This document shows, piece after piece, positions 1 through 7,859 of a stretch of 64,000 nucleotides of DNA (the stretch's first letter is position 1; each line of letters opens with the position of its first letter). The notes beneath the pieces were generated by a model. That model was not told the origin of the DNA and did not search any database. It worked only from the letters and a program-made list of their open reading frames with translations. The stretch is taken from NCBI GenBank assembly GCA_902494565.1, contig CABUTN010000003.1, positions 27,502 through 91,501 of the forward strand, in the 5' to 3' direction. This DNA is from an uncultured Collinsella sp. (lineage in GTDB: Bacteria; Actinomycetota; Coriobacteriia; Coriobacteriales; Coriobacteriaceae). The position numbers and the translations under genes were made by a program.

Positions 1-681
1 GCTCGCACCCTCGGCAGAGGTAAAGTGCTCCGGAACATCGGTAAAAATGCGACCGCCCACGTTGCGGCCCCAGATGACGCCGGCAATCGCCATGGCGATG
101 AAGGCGGTGGGGATACCGACGAGGATCATGGTGCCCAGGTCGACACCGAGCGTGCCGGCGACCAGAACCGACCCGGCCGATGGCGGCACAAACGCATAGC
201 CAGCGGCAAGTCCCGCGAGTAGCGCGATGCCGTAGTAGAGCGTCGACTTTTTGGTCTGCGATGCCACGCTAAACGCAAGCGGAATCAAAACGACCACGCC
301 GGCCTCAAAGAACACCGTAGTACCGATGACCAGACCGGTAATGCCCAGTGCCCAGCTGGAGTGACCCTGCCCAAAGGTATCGATGAAGGTCTGGGCGATC
401 TTCTTGGCGCCGCCGCTCTCTTCAAGAATCTGACCAAACATCGAGCCCAGGCCAATGAGCAGGGCGATGTTTTGCAGCGTGGTGCCCACGCCCTTGGTGA
501 CGGTGTCTGCCACCATGTCGAGCGGCATGCCGGCGCCGATACCGATCACGAGCGCCGAGACCATCATCGAAAGCACGGGATGCAGCTTGAACTTGATGAT
601 GAGCGCAAGCAGCAGCGCGATGCCCACGATGGCGGCGATGACCAGCCTGGTGGGATCAGCCATAAACGTTGGGTCTGACAT
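1..681 (-). CDS. GntP-family sugar acid:H+ symporter (partial, 3' end outside window)
   Basis: Inner-membrane permease of the GntP family, which imports gluconate and related sugar acids with protons. The first 227 residues are visible and the gene continues past the left edge. Several hydrophobic segments are seen (about 11-30, 36-55, 70-85, 112-137, 150-165), and the family re-entrant loop PPSAGSVLVAGTLG begins near residue 166. The ATG at 681 follows GGAGGA at a normal distance. It is divergent from the GntR gene at 916, and the gap holds several TCTGATG-type motifs, so that regulator probably controls it. The substrate is not determined by the sequence. Neighbouring uronate genes favour a sugar acid such as a hexuronate or 2-keto-3-deoxygluconate. 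Confidence 0.85.
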   Translation of the reverse strand, partial: MSDPTFMADPTRLVIAAIVGIALLLALIIKFKLHPVLSMMVSALVIGIGAGMPLDMVADTVTKGVGTTLQNIALLIGLGSMFGQILEESGGAKKIAQTFIDTFGQGHSSWALGITGLVIGTTVFFEAGVVVLIPLAFSVASQTKKSTLYYGIALLAGLAAGYAFVPPSAGSVLVAGTLGVDLGTMILVGIPTAFIAMAIAGVIWGRNVGGRIFTDVPEHFTSAEGAS

Positions 682-694
682 CTTTCCTCCAATT

Positions 695-749
695 CATCAG
701 ACCTTTTGAATTCGTCTTAGACTATAGCGTGTTTTCAATAGGTCTGATG
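695..749. promoter_or_regulatory. Inverted pair of TCTGATG operator-like motifs
   Basis: CATCAGACCT (695-704) and AGGTCTGATG (740-749) are exact reverse complements, 35 bp apart, just upstream of the gntP start. The same TCTGATG core recurs at 779-785 and 885-891. They are probably binding sites of the adjacent GntR/FCD regulator; this is inference from position and symmetry. Confidence 0.55.
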
Positions 750-771
750 TTTAAAAGGGAAACTTTTTTCA

Positions 772-790
772 AAATACATCTGATGTATTT
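772..790. promoter_or_regulatory. 19-bp perfect palindrome, probable GntR operator
   Basis: Nine-base arms around a single central T (AAATACATC T GATGTATTT) in the gntP-gntR intergenic region. The size and odd-length symmetry suit a dimeric FCD-type GntR regulator. It contains the TCTGATG core found elsewhere in this gap. Confidence 0.6.
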
Positions 791-915
791 CCTGAACGAT
801 CTGTTTTTGACGGTAAACGGCTACTTACAGCTCTCCATTGTCGGAGCGAACCACCGCGGCTTCTGTTAAATGAGCTAGAATAGCTCTGATGAATTCTTTT
901 GATATGAGGTGAAGC

Positions 916-1608
916 GTGGCACGAGCCGATTCGGGACTCCCCGAGCAGATTTCGGAGAAAATTATTCAACTGATCCTGGATGAGCATCTTGAGCAAGGCG
1001 ACCGCCTGCCCAAGGAGGCTGTGCTCGTCGAGCGCCTGGGTGCTGGCAGGAGCACCGTACGCGAGGCTATGAAGCTGCTGCAGTCACGCAACATCGTGCG
1101 CATTAAGCAGGGCTCGGGCACCTATGTGGCGTCAAACCCCGGCGTTGCCGACGACCCGCTGGGCTTTACCTTTATCGACGACAAGCAGCGTCTGGCGCGC
1201 GACCTACTCGAAGTTCGCTTTATGATCGAGCCGCAGATGGCCAGCATGGCCGCAGAGCACGCGACCGACGATCAAATCATCTGCATCAAAGAGCTCTGCG
1301 ACGAATCCGAGCGCCTGGCCGAGGCCGGTGAGGATTACTCCGCCGCCGACACCGCGTTCCACAATGCCATTGCCGAGAGCTCCGGAAACCTCGTCGTTCC
1401 CCGCCTGATGGGCGTGCTCAAGGCATCTGTCCCCCTGTTTATTGACGTGACCGGCAAAAAGCTGGTTGAGGAAACCATCCGCACCCACCGCGGCGTGGCC
1501 GACGCCATCGCCGCGCGCAATCCCACCGCAGCGCACGACGCGATGTACCTGCATCTGGTGTACAACCGCAACATGATCGCAGAGGGAGCGCAGGAACAGA
1601 GCAAATAG
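916..1608 (+). CDS. GntR-family (FadR/FCD) transcriptional regulator
   Basis: DNA-binding regulator of 230 residues, normal for the FadR subgroup. An N-terminal winged helix-turn-helix (about 8-75, with GRSTVREAMKLL and GSGTYVA) is followed by an all-helical FCD effector domain (about 90-220). Members of this group sense sugar acids such as glucuronate, galacturonate or gluconate. The GTG start at 916 lies directly after GAGGTGAA. The gene is divergent from the GntP permease and upstream of the DhuD/DhuI-like pair, so it probably controls the permease and itself through the palindromes at 695-790. The effector is unknown. Alternative names would be UxuR, ExuR or GntR-type, which sequence alone cannot separate. 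Confidence 0.88.
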   Translation: MARADSGLPEQISEKIIQLILDEHLEQGDRLPKEAVLVERLGAGRSTVREAMKLLQSRNIVRIKQGSGTYVASNPGVADDPLGFTFIDDKQRLARDLLEVRFMIEPQMASMAAEHATDDQIICIKELCDESERLAEAGEDYSAADTAFHNAIAESSGNLVVPRLMGVLKASVPLFIDVTGKKLVEETIRTHRGVADAIAARNPTAAHDAMYLHLVYNRNMIAEGAQEQSK

Positions 1609-1649
1609 ACATCCGCACGGCAAGGGCGAGACCACCGTTCGCCTTTTAA

Positions 1650-1665
1650 AAGTGAACGTTCACCT
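1650..1665. promoter_or_regulatory. LacI-type operator upstream of the ketouronate genes
   Basis: AAGTGAACGTTCACCT differs by one base from the perfect palindrome seen upstream of the transporter and uxaC. It lies about 40 bp upstream of a TATACT -10-like box (1706-1711) serving the SDR gene. A weaker related sequence (GATGAACGTTTC) starts at 1741. Confidence 0.7.
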
Positions 1666-1768
1666 GATTTTAGGGAATAAGGGGTGGCTATTACGCCGCT
1701 TCACCTATACTGACCTTGTATGAAAAGCAAGACTTATATAGATGAACGTTTCTTTTGAAAGGATCGCT

Positions 1769-2578
1769 ATGTCTGATCTTATGGACAGCTTCCGTCTGGA
1801 CGGCAAGGTCGCACTGGTGACCGGCGCCACCTACGGCATTGGCATGGCCATTGCCGAGGCGCTCGGAGAGGCCGGCGCCAAGATCGCCTTTAACGCCCGT
1901 CACGCCGACAAAGTCGCCGAAGCCGAGAAGCACTACCGTGAGCTGGGCTTTGACGCTCACGGCTATGTTGCCGACGTCACCGACGAGACTGTCGTCGCCG
2001 AGCTCATCGCCAAGATCGAGGCCGACTTTGGCACCACGCCCGACATCCTGGTCAACAACGCCGGCGTCATCCAGCGTACCCCGATGCTCGACATGAGCGC
2101 CGAGGACTTCCGCCGCGTCGTCGATATTGACCTCAACGCACCGTTTATCGTGTCCAAGGCCTGCCTGCCCGGCATGATCGCCAAGGGCCACGGCAAGATC
2201 ATCAACATCTGCTCGATGATGAGCGAGCTGGGCCGCGAGACCATCGCCGGCTATGCCGCGGCCAAGGGCGGACTCAAGATGCTCACCAAGAACATCTGCT
2301 CGGAGTTTGGCGAGGCCAATATCCAGTGCAACGGCATTGGACCCGGCTACATCGCCACGCCGCAGACCGCACCGCTGCGCGAGACGCAGCCCGACGGCAG
2401 CCGCCACCCGTTTGACCAGTTCATCATTGCCAAGACGCCGGCCGCCCGTTGGGGCACGCCCGAGGATCTGAAGGGCCCCGCCGTGTTCTTGGCTTCCGAC
2501 GCGTCGAACTTCGTCAACGGCCACATCCTCTACGTCGACGGCGGCATCCTCGCATACATTGGAAAGCAGCCTCAATAA
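1769..2578 (+). CDS. SDR dehydrogenase, probable 2-keto-3-deoxygluconate/5-ketouronate dehydrogenase (DhuD/KduD-like)
   Basis: Cytoplasmic NAD(P)-dependent short-chain dehydrogenase, 269 residues. It has the nucleotide motif TGATYGIG, the NNAG motif, a catalytic Ser in NICSMMS and the YAAAK pair. It resembles gluconate 5-dehydrogenase and KduD-type enzymes. ATG 1769 is chosen because GAAAGGA ends 7 nt before it; an in-frame ATG at 1742 has no such site. The next gene encodes an RpiB-fold isomerase. In streptococci the pair DhuI/DhuD converts 4-deoxy-5-ketouronate from unsaturated uronates to 2-keto-3-deoxygluconate, and the GH105 gene nearby would make that substrate. A gluconate 5-dehydrogenase role is the main alternative. 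The upstream LacI-type operator links it to the pectin regulon. Confidence 0.8.
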   Translation: MSDLMDSFRLDGKVALVTGATYGIGMAIAEALGEAGAKIAFNARHADKVAEAEKHYRELGFDAHGYVADVTDETVVAELIAKIEADFGTTPDILVNNAGVIQRTPMLDMSAEDFRRVVDIDLNAPFIVSKACLPGMIAKGHGKIINICSMMSELGRETIAGYAAAKGGLKMLTKNICSEFGEANIQCNGIGPGYIATPQTAPLRETQPDGSRHPFDQFIIAKTPAARWGTPEDLKGPAVFLASDASNFVNGHILYVDGGILAYIGKQPQ

Positions 2579-2630
2579 GCGTCACCGCAACTGCCCACAT
2601 CAGGTTTCATCCACTCGTTTTTCATTTGAG

Positions 2631-2693
2631 TTGCGGTGAGATAAGGATTGGTTTTGGCTTCTATCAGGCAAAACAGTCCGTATTCCACCGCAA
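2631..2693. repeat. 63-bp palindromic repeat, copy 1
   Basis: Begins TTGCGGTG and ends CACCGCAA; the internal part AACAGTCCGTATT also matches copy 2 at 5551-5613. By hand about 50 of 63 positions agree. It lies 25 bp before the RpiB-like gene, between two genes of one probable operon, so it may be an RNA stem-loop in the leader. A further inverse half (TCACCGCAAC, 2582-2591) follows the SDR stop. Confidence 0.6.
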
Positions 2694-2718
2694 GTTAGAA
2701 ATAGGAAGGTAATTCGCA

Positions 2719-3360
2719 ATGAAAATCGCTCTGATCAATGAGAACTCTCAGAACTCCAAGAACCCCATGATCGAGGCTGCCCTTAAGAAGGTTGTCGAGC
2801 CCATGGGTCACACCGTCTTTAACTACGGTATGTATGCCGACGCCGACTCTAAGCCGCTCACCTACGTGCAAAACGGCATCCTGGCCGCCGTGCTGCTGAA
2901 CTCCGGCGCTGCCGACTACGTCGTGACCGGCTGCGGCACCGGCGAGGGCGCTATGCTCGCCTGTAACTCCTTCCCCGGCGTGCTGTGCGGCCATGTTGCC
3001 GACCCGCTCGATGCCTACACCTTTGCCCAGGTCAACGATGGCAACGCCGTCGCCATGCCCTTCGCGCTCAAGAACGGCTGGGGCCAGGAGCTCAACCTCG
3101 AGTACACCTTCGAGAAGCTCTTTGGCTTTGGTTCGGGCAACGGTTACCCCGCCGAGCGCGTTGAGCCCGAGCAGCGCAACAAGAAGATTCTCGATGGCGT
3201 GCGCGCTGTGACCATGCGTCCGCTCGTCGACGTCCTGGGCGAAATCGATCAGGACCTGGTGAAGGGCGCACTTGCCGGCGAGCACTTCCAGGAGTACTTC
3301 TTTGCCAACGCAACCGACGAGGCCATCATCGCCAAGGTCAAGGAGATCCTGGGCCTCTAA
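2719..3360 (+). CDS. RpiB/LacAB-family isomerase, probable 4-deoxy-5-ketouronate ketol-isomerase (DhuI-like)
   Basis: Cytoplasmic sugar isomerase of 213 residues, longer than classical RpiB (about 150) and close to the size of the streptococcal DhuI group. The family active-site segment is present as VVTGCGTGEGAM with the catalytic Cys, followed by N and D residues of the sugar site (GNAVAMPFAL). It lies directly downstream of the SDR gene and shares its direction. Together they would take the product released by GH105 (4-deoxy-L-threo-5-hexosulose uronate) to 2-keto-3-deoxygluconate, replacing KduI. The start ATG 2719 follows AGGAAGG at a good spacing. A pentose- or tagatose-phosphate isomerase role is less likely given the neighbours. 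Confidence 0.75.
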   Translation: MKIALINENSQNSKNPMIEAALKKVVEPMGHTVFNYGMYADADSKPLTYVQNGILAAVLLNSGAADYVVTGCGTGEGAMLACNSFPGVLCGHVADPLDAYTFAQVNDGNAVAMPFALKNGWGQELNLEYTFEKLFGFGSGNGYPAERVEPEQRNKKILDGVRAVTMRPLVDVLGEIDQDLVKGALAGEHFQEYFFANATDEAIIAKVKEILGL

Positions 3361-3385
3361 TCGCACGGCTCATTGCTGCCAACGC

Positions 3386-3426
3386 AAGCGGCGGTCGTCC
3401 CACGTACGGGACGACCGCCGCTTTTT
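3386..3426 (+). terminator. Rho-independent terminator after the isomerase gene
   Basis: A perfect GC-rich stem (AGCGGCGGTCGTCCC with its complement) closes on a 6-nt loop and is followed by TTTTT. It separates the plus-strand isomerase from the convergent minus-strand oxidoreductase and may serve both. Confidence 0.9.
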
Positions 3427-3479
3427 GCTATCTGTCGACTGGCGCCGCGGGGGCAGGTCCCCATGCATCAAGGAGTTGA

Positions 3480-5429
3480 CTAGAGCTCGCAGGCAACCTT
3501 ATAGCCATCGCCGATGGCATCGCGGATGTTGCCACACTTCTGGGCATCGCCCAGCACGTGGACAGCAACGCCAGCAGCGGCAAGGTCGTCGGCCAGCTTG
3601 GTGTTGGGACGATAGCCCATGGCAAGCACCAGCGTATCGGCACCGGTGATGGTGTGGACCTCACCGTCCTTCTCGTAGCTGATAGTGTCCTCGGTAATCT
3701 CGGTCACCTTAGCCTCGGTCAGCACGTGGACACCCTTGGAGAGCATGCGCGTGATGAGCACCGCGCGACCGGCACCGCCCTCGTTGGCGGCGAGCGTCTT
3801 GGTCATCTCGATGACGGTGACATCGCGGTTGGCCGGCGACAGGTCGTTGACCAACGGGGCCAGGTAATCGGCCGTCTCGCAGCCAACGGTGCCGCCGCCC
3901 ACGATGACGATCTTCTTGCCCGGGAAAGCCTTGCCGCCCAGCAGGTCGTCGGCCGTCATAACCTGCTTAAAGCCCTGCATGAAGGCCGGAGCGATGGGCT
4001 CGGCGCCATAAGCCAGGACAACCTCGTAGCCCGCGTAGTCACGCTGAATGTCCTCGGCAGTAAGCTCGGTGCCAAATACGCACTTCACGCCGGCCTCGGG
4101 CAGGCGACGATACTGATACTTGATCACGCGGGTGAGTTCCTGCTTTGCCGGCGGAACGGCTGCGATACGCATCTCGCCGCCCGGCTCGTCCTGCTTATCC
4201 ACGAGCACCACGTTGTGACCGCGCTTGGCGGCAATGAACGCCGCCTCCATGCCCGCGGGACCGGCGCCCACAACCAGTACGTTCTTGGCCTCGGTGGCAG
4301 GCTCGTAGCCAGCCTCGTCACGCTCGACATCGGGGTTGATGGTGCAGGAGATGCGCTTGCCGAACATGATGCCGTTCAGGCAGCGCAGGCAGCCGATGCA
4401 GGGACGGATCTCGTCGGCGTTACCGGCGGCCGCCTTGTTGCAGAACTCGGCATCGCACAGGTTGGCGCGGCCCATCATGCAGATATCGGCGGCACCGTCC
4501 TCGATCAGCTCCTCGGCAATCCATGCCTCGTTAATGCGGCCGACCGTGGCAACGGGAATGTTGACATGCTTTTTGATCTCGCGCGAGCAGGCGGCGTGCG
4601 AGGCCTGCTGGGTGCCGGCGGCGGGGATCGCAGAGCCGCGCTTGATGGTGGTGCCGCCCGACACATGGATCATGTCGACGCCGGCCTTCTCCAGGCGACG
4701 CGAGACGTAGATCATGTCGTTGAGGGTCAGGCCGCCGTCGGTGTACTCGTCGCCCGAGATGCGGACGTCGATGATGAAGTCCTTGCCGCAGCGCTCACGA
4801 ATCTCGGCGATGACCTCGAGCAAGAAGCGCATGCGAGCGTCGAGCGAGCCACCGTACTCGTCGGTGCGCTTGTTGTAGAGCGGAGTCAAAAAGCCGCCGA
4901 GCATACCGTGGGCGTGTGCCGCATGAACCTCGACGCCATCGACGCCAGCCTTTTGCATACGCACGGCAGCGTCGCCAAACTGATGTGTGAGCTCGTGGAT
5001 CTCGTCGACCGTGATAGGACGCGGTGCCTCGCGGGCATAGGACGGTCCCACAAAGGACGGAGCAATCAGGCGCGGCGTGCCCGGAATGTTAAAGGCCATG
5101 TAGGCGGGGTGGAAGAGCTGCGGCATGATCTTGCAGCCATACTCGTGGACGGCCGCGGCGAGCTTTTCCCAGCCGGGGATAAACGTGTCGTCGTAGCAGC
5201 ACATGTCACCCGGAAGATAGGTATAGGTGGGCTCGACCGTCACGACCTCGGTGATGATGAGGCCTACGCCGCCCTTGGCGCGGGCACGGTAATGATCAAC
5301 CAAGTCGTCGGTCACATAGCCATGATCGGCCAGGTTGGTGGACACCGGCGGCATAAAGACGCGGTTCTTGACCTCGGTCGTACCGACCTTGATCGGGCTA
5401 AAGAGCATCGGATAGGCGGAGGACTCCAT
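3480..5429 (-). CDS. Old-yellow-enzyme-type NADH:flavin oxidoreductase with 4Fe-4S and FAD domains
   Basis: Soluble multidomain reductase of 649 residues, the length of 2,4-dienoyl-CoA reductase, 2-enoate reductase and trimethylamine dehydrogenase. An FMN TIM barrel (about 7-335) carries HAAHAHG at 169-175 and YNKRTDEYGGS. An Fe-S loop has Cys344, 347, 350 and 362 (C-x2-C-x2-C-x11-C). FAD (VLVVGAGPAGMEAA, near 385) and NAD(P)H (IVIVGGGTVGCETA) folds follow. Such enzymes reduce alpha,beta-unsaturated acids or ketones. ATG 5429 follows AAAGGAACC. It lies at the end of the pectin locus behind a second flavin/Fe-S protein. The substrate is unknown; an unsaturated uronate derivative is a speculative possibility. 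A bile-acid or enoate reductase role cannot be excluded. Confidence 0.85.
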   Translation of the reverse strand: MESSAYPMLFSPIKVGTTEVKNRVFMPPVSTNLADHGYVTDDLVDHYRARAKGGVGLIITEVVTVEPTYTYLPGDMCCYDDTFIPGWEKLAAAVHEYGCKIMPQLFHPAYMAFNIPGTPRLIAPSFVGPSYAREAPRPITVDEIHELTHQFGDAAVRMQKAGVDGVEVHAAHAHGMLGGFLTPLYNKRTDEYGGSLDARMRFLLEVIAEIRERCGKDFIIDVRISGDEYTDGGLTLNDMIYVSRRLEKAGVDMIHVSGGTTIKRGSAIPAAGTQQASHAACSREIKKHVNIPVATVGRINEAWIAEELIEDGAADICMMGRANLCDAEFCNKAAAGNADEIRPCIGCLRCLNGIMFGKRISCTINPDVERDEAGYEPATEAKNVLVVGAGPAGMEAAFIAAKRGHNVVLVDKQDEPGGEMRIAAVPPAKQELTRVIKYQYRRLPEAGVKCVFGTELTAEDIQRDYAGYEVVLAYGAEPIAPAFMQGFKQVMTADDLLGGKAFPGKKIVIVGGGTVGCETADYLAPLVNDLSPANRDVTVIEMTKTLAANEGGAGRAVLITRMLSKGVHVLTEAKVTEITEDTISYEKDGEVHTITGADTLVLAMGYRPNTKLADDLAAAGVAVHVLGDAQKCGNIRDAIGDGYKVACEL

Positions 5430-5550
5430 ACAGGGTTCCTTTCGTTTGAGCCGCTGGGCGGCAGTTGCTAACGTACCTATCGTATCAGTATCCGCCGCAT
5501 TCGCACTCGCTCGCACTCCCCCGCCTTTAATCCCGACCCCCACAAAAAAG

Positions 5551-5613
5551 TTGCGGTGGAATACGGAGTAGATAAGGCTTTTGACAGCCAAGACAGTCCG
5601 TATTTCACCGCAA
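5551..5613. repeat. 63-bp palindromic repeat, copy 2
   Basis: Same length and ends as the element at 2631-2693. The first 17 bases (TTGCGGTGGAATACGGA) pair with the last 17 with one mismatch. It lies between the two oxidoreductase genes. Confidence 0.65.
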
Positions 5614-5631
5614 CTGATGGGCGGGATGGAG

Positions 5632-6849
5632 TTAGAGGCCCAGGTAGGTAGTCATGCCTTCGACGGCAAGCTTGGCGCCAGCTACAGCGTGGACCACGGT
5701 GAGCGGGCCGTTAACCACGTCGCCGGCGGCAAAGACGCCAGGCACGGTGGTCATGCCGTGCTCGTCGACCGAAAGCAGGCCGCGATGGTCGGTCTCCAGA
5801 CCGCCCGTTGTAAGCACGAGTTTGTCCTTGGGCACCTGAGACGCCGCAATCACAACCGTGTCGGCAGACGCATGGTCGAGCTCTTCCTCGTAGCCCACCA
5901 CGTTGTTGTCCTCGTCAAAGATAGCCGTCTCGAACACCGGACCGTTATCGTCGATGGCGCAGATCGCCTTGCCGCACATAATCTCGGCACCGTCAAGCTC
6001 GGTCAGCTCCACCTCATCATCGATGGCAGAGATATGGCGCGATCGGGCATACACGGTGACCTTGCGAGCGCCCGAGCGCAGGGCTGTGCGGGCAACATCC
6101 ATGGCCACGTTGCCGGCGCCGATAACCGCCACGTTCTGCCCAATTGCCACGCTCGTAGGATCGACCAGATAATCGATACCAAACAGCACGTTGCCACGCG
6201 ACTCGCCGGGAATACCCAGCTTGCGGGCGCGCCAAGTACCGGTACCGACAAAGACCGCATCGTAGCCGTCGCGCAGCAGGTCGTCGATATGCAGCGCGCC
6301 ACCGATGGTGGTCGAGGGACGGACGCGCACGCCCAGTGAGCACATCACATGGCGGTATTTTTGCACCAGCGAGCGCGGCAGGCGGAACTCGGGGATGCCG
6401 TACTCCAGCACGCCGCCGATCTCGGGGCGCTGTTCAAATACCGTGACGGCACAACCTAGCTGGGCCATCTTAATGGCCACGGTAATACCGGCGGGACCGG
6501 AACCGACCACAGCAACCTGTTTGCCGCACGACGGCGCAGACGTCCACTCCTTACGATCCAAATACGCTGTCGAGATATAGTTCTCGATGCTCGAGAAATG
6601 TACGGGTGTGCCCTTGCGGCCCTGGATGCACGCGCCCTCGCACTGGCCCGAATGGTTGCAAACCATGGAGCAGACCGCGCTCATGGGATTGTTCTGGAAC
6701 AGCAGCTCGCCCGCCTCTTCTAGACGACGCTGTTTGAACAGGTCGATGACCTGCGGAATAGGCGTCTGAACCGGGCAGCCCTTAATCTGGCAGAACGCCC
6801 TTTTACAACCCAGGCAACGATTCGCCTCTTCGACAATGTGGATAGCCAC
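5632..6849 (-). CDS. GltD-like NAD(P)H-dependent FAD/Fe-S oxidoreductase
   Basis: Protein of 405 residues related to the small subunit of glutamate synthase, NfnB and PreT. The N-terminal region has two Cys groups (RCLGCKRAFCQIKGCPV and VCSMVCNHSGQCEGAC) of the kind that bind two 4Fe-4S clusters. Two Rossmann folds follow, for FAD (VAVVGSGPAGITVA) and NAD(P)H (VAVIGAGNVAMDVA), and a C-terminal FAD signature GVFAAGDVVNGP. The GTG start at 6849 follows AAGGGGAG. No glutamate synthase large subunit is near, so it probably feeds electrons to a partner. The old-yellow-enzyme gene downstream is the obvious candidate, but this is inference. It may be cotranscribed with the TIM-barrel and GH105 genes. 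Confidence 0.85.
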   Translation of the reverse strand: MAIHIVEEANRCLGCKRAFCQIKGCPVQTPIPQVIDLFKQRRLEEAGELLFQNNPMSAVCSMVCNHSGQCEGACIQGRKGTPVHFSSIENYISTAYLDRKEWTSAPSCGKQVAVVGSGPAGITVAIKMAQLGCAVTVFEQRPEIGGVLEYGIPEFRLPRSLVQKYRHVMCSLGVRVRPSTTIGGALHIDDLLRDGYDAVFVGTGTWRARKLGIPGESRGNVLFGIDYLVDPTSVAIGQNVAVIGAGNVAMDVARTALRSGARKVTVYARSRHISAIDDEVELTELDGAEIMCGKAICAIDDNGPVFETAIFDEDNNVVGYEEELDHASADTVVIAASQVPKDKLVLTTGGLETDHRGLLSVDEHGMTTVPGVFAAGDVVNGPLTVVHAVAGAKLAVEGMTTYLGL

Positions 6850-6952
6850 GCAACTCCCCTTTTTAATGCAATCCAATGGGGCGACGATAAAGACCCTTCA
6901 CCGCCGCCCCCATACAGGTAATCTCAATCTGCCGACACGGCAAAAGCCAATG

Positions 6953-7858
6953 CTATAACTCGCGATGCGAAGCCCCGCAGCGAGCGGACATGTGCTCGAG
7001 TGTCGCCAGGCAGTCAGCCGCCGTCGCCGGCACGCTGTTCTCGACCACGCAGGGAATCCCAGGGCAGGCGGCAGCCGCCCAGGCCACCACGGGCTCAAAG
7101 TCATATCGTCCCGTCTCGCCCACGCCATGACACACCAGGCGCGAACCCGTACCGTCGCACCAACCGGCTTCGTCCTCGTTATCAACGACCTCAAAATCCT
7201 TGGCGTGCAGAGCGCGGATCTTACTGCCGCATAAGTAGAGCATGCGCGCGGTGATTTCCTGCGCTTCGTCAACAACACTGGGGTGCAGCAGTGATACCGG
7301 GTCATAGATCACGCCGAGCGACGGACTCGAGACGCGCTCTAGCACCTCACGGCAGCGATCCGGCGTGTTGACCGTTTCGTTCCAACCAGGCTCGATCAAA
7401 ATTTGCCCACCCACGGCCTCGGCCCGATCGCAGACGTGTGCAAGCCCGTCTGCAAACGCATCGAGTGCCTCATCGGTCATGCGGTCGTCAGCAACGCGGT
7501 TCTGTGCATTGGGGCGACCGGTCTCGGTGCCAACCGGGCATCCGCCGAGCATCTGGGCAAAGTTCAAGCATGCCTCGTACTCGGCAAAGTTATCCATGAG
7601 CTGTTGGCGATCGGGCGTCGCCAGATTCTTATAACAGCCGAGCACGGTGACCGAAACGCCCGCCTCGTCGAGCACCGCACGCAAATGGTCGGCAAGCTCG
7701 TGGGTCAGGCCGCCTCGATCGATCCCCATCGATGCGTAGAGCACCTTGCTCGGCAGTTGAATGCACGAAAAGCCCAGCTCTCCCGCCATGCGAATGCGTT
7801 CCTCGACGGTCCCCTGCGGAAGGTCGTGCAAACGTACGCCCGGAGTAATAGCCCCCAC
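6953..7858 (-). CDS. Sugar phosphate isomerase/epimerase-like TIM-barrel protein
   Basis: About 301 residues with the xylose-isomerase-like TIM barrel fold (AP endonuclease 2 superfamily). Visible features are ILIEPGWNE and LGVIYDPVSLL, candidates for metal-binding Glu and Asp, and IRALHAKDFE with its His. The function is not determinable; relatives isomerise or epimerise keto-sugars and inositol derivatives. The gene begins at the 3' end of the GH105 gene. Two GTG codons are possible: 7858, with AAGGGA about 10 nt upstream, or 7867, which overlaps the GH105 stop. The tight coupling suggests it acts on a product of the unsaturated oligosaccharide hydrolase. Confidence 0.8.
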   Translation of the reverse strand: MGAITPGVRLHDLPQGTVEERIRMAGELGFSCIQLPSKVLYASMGIDRGGLTHELADHLRAVLDEAGVSVTVLGCYKNLATPDRQQLMDNFAEYEACLNFAQMLGGCPVGTETGRPNAQNRVADDRMTDEALDAFADGLAHVCDRAEAVGGQILIEPGWNETVNTPDRCREVLERVSSPSLGVIYDPVSLLHPSVVDEAQEITARMLYLCGSKIRALHAKDFEVVDNEDEAGWCDGTGSRLVCHGVGETGRYDFEPVVAWAAAACPGIPCVVENSVPATAADCLATLEHMSARCGASHREL

Positions 7859-7859
7859 G

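Noticed and set aside
3558..5471. Long plus-strand frame opposite the old-yellow-enzyme gene
   Set aside because: High-GC shadow of a well-supported gene; similar shadows lie opposite feoB, ppc, htpG and the GPH transporter.
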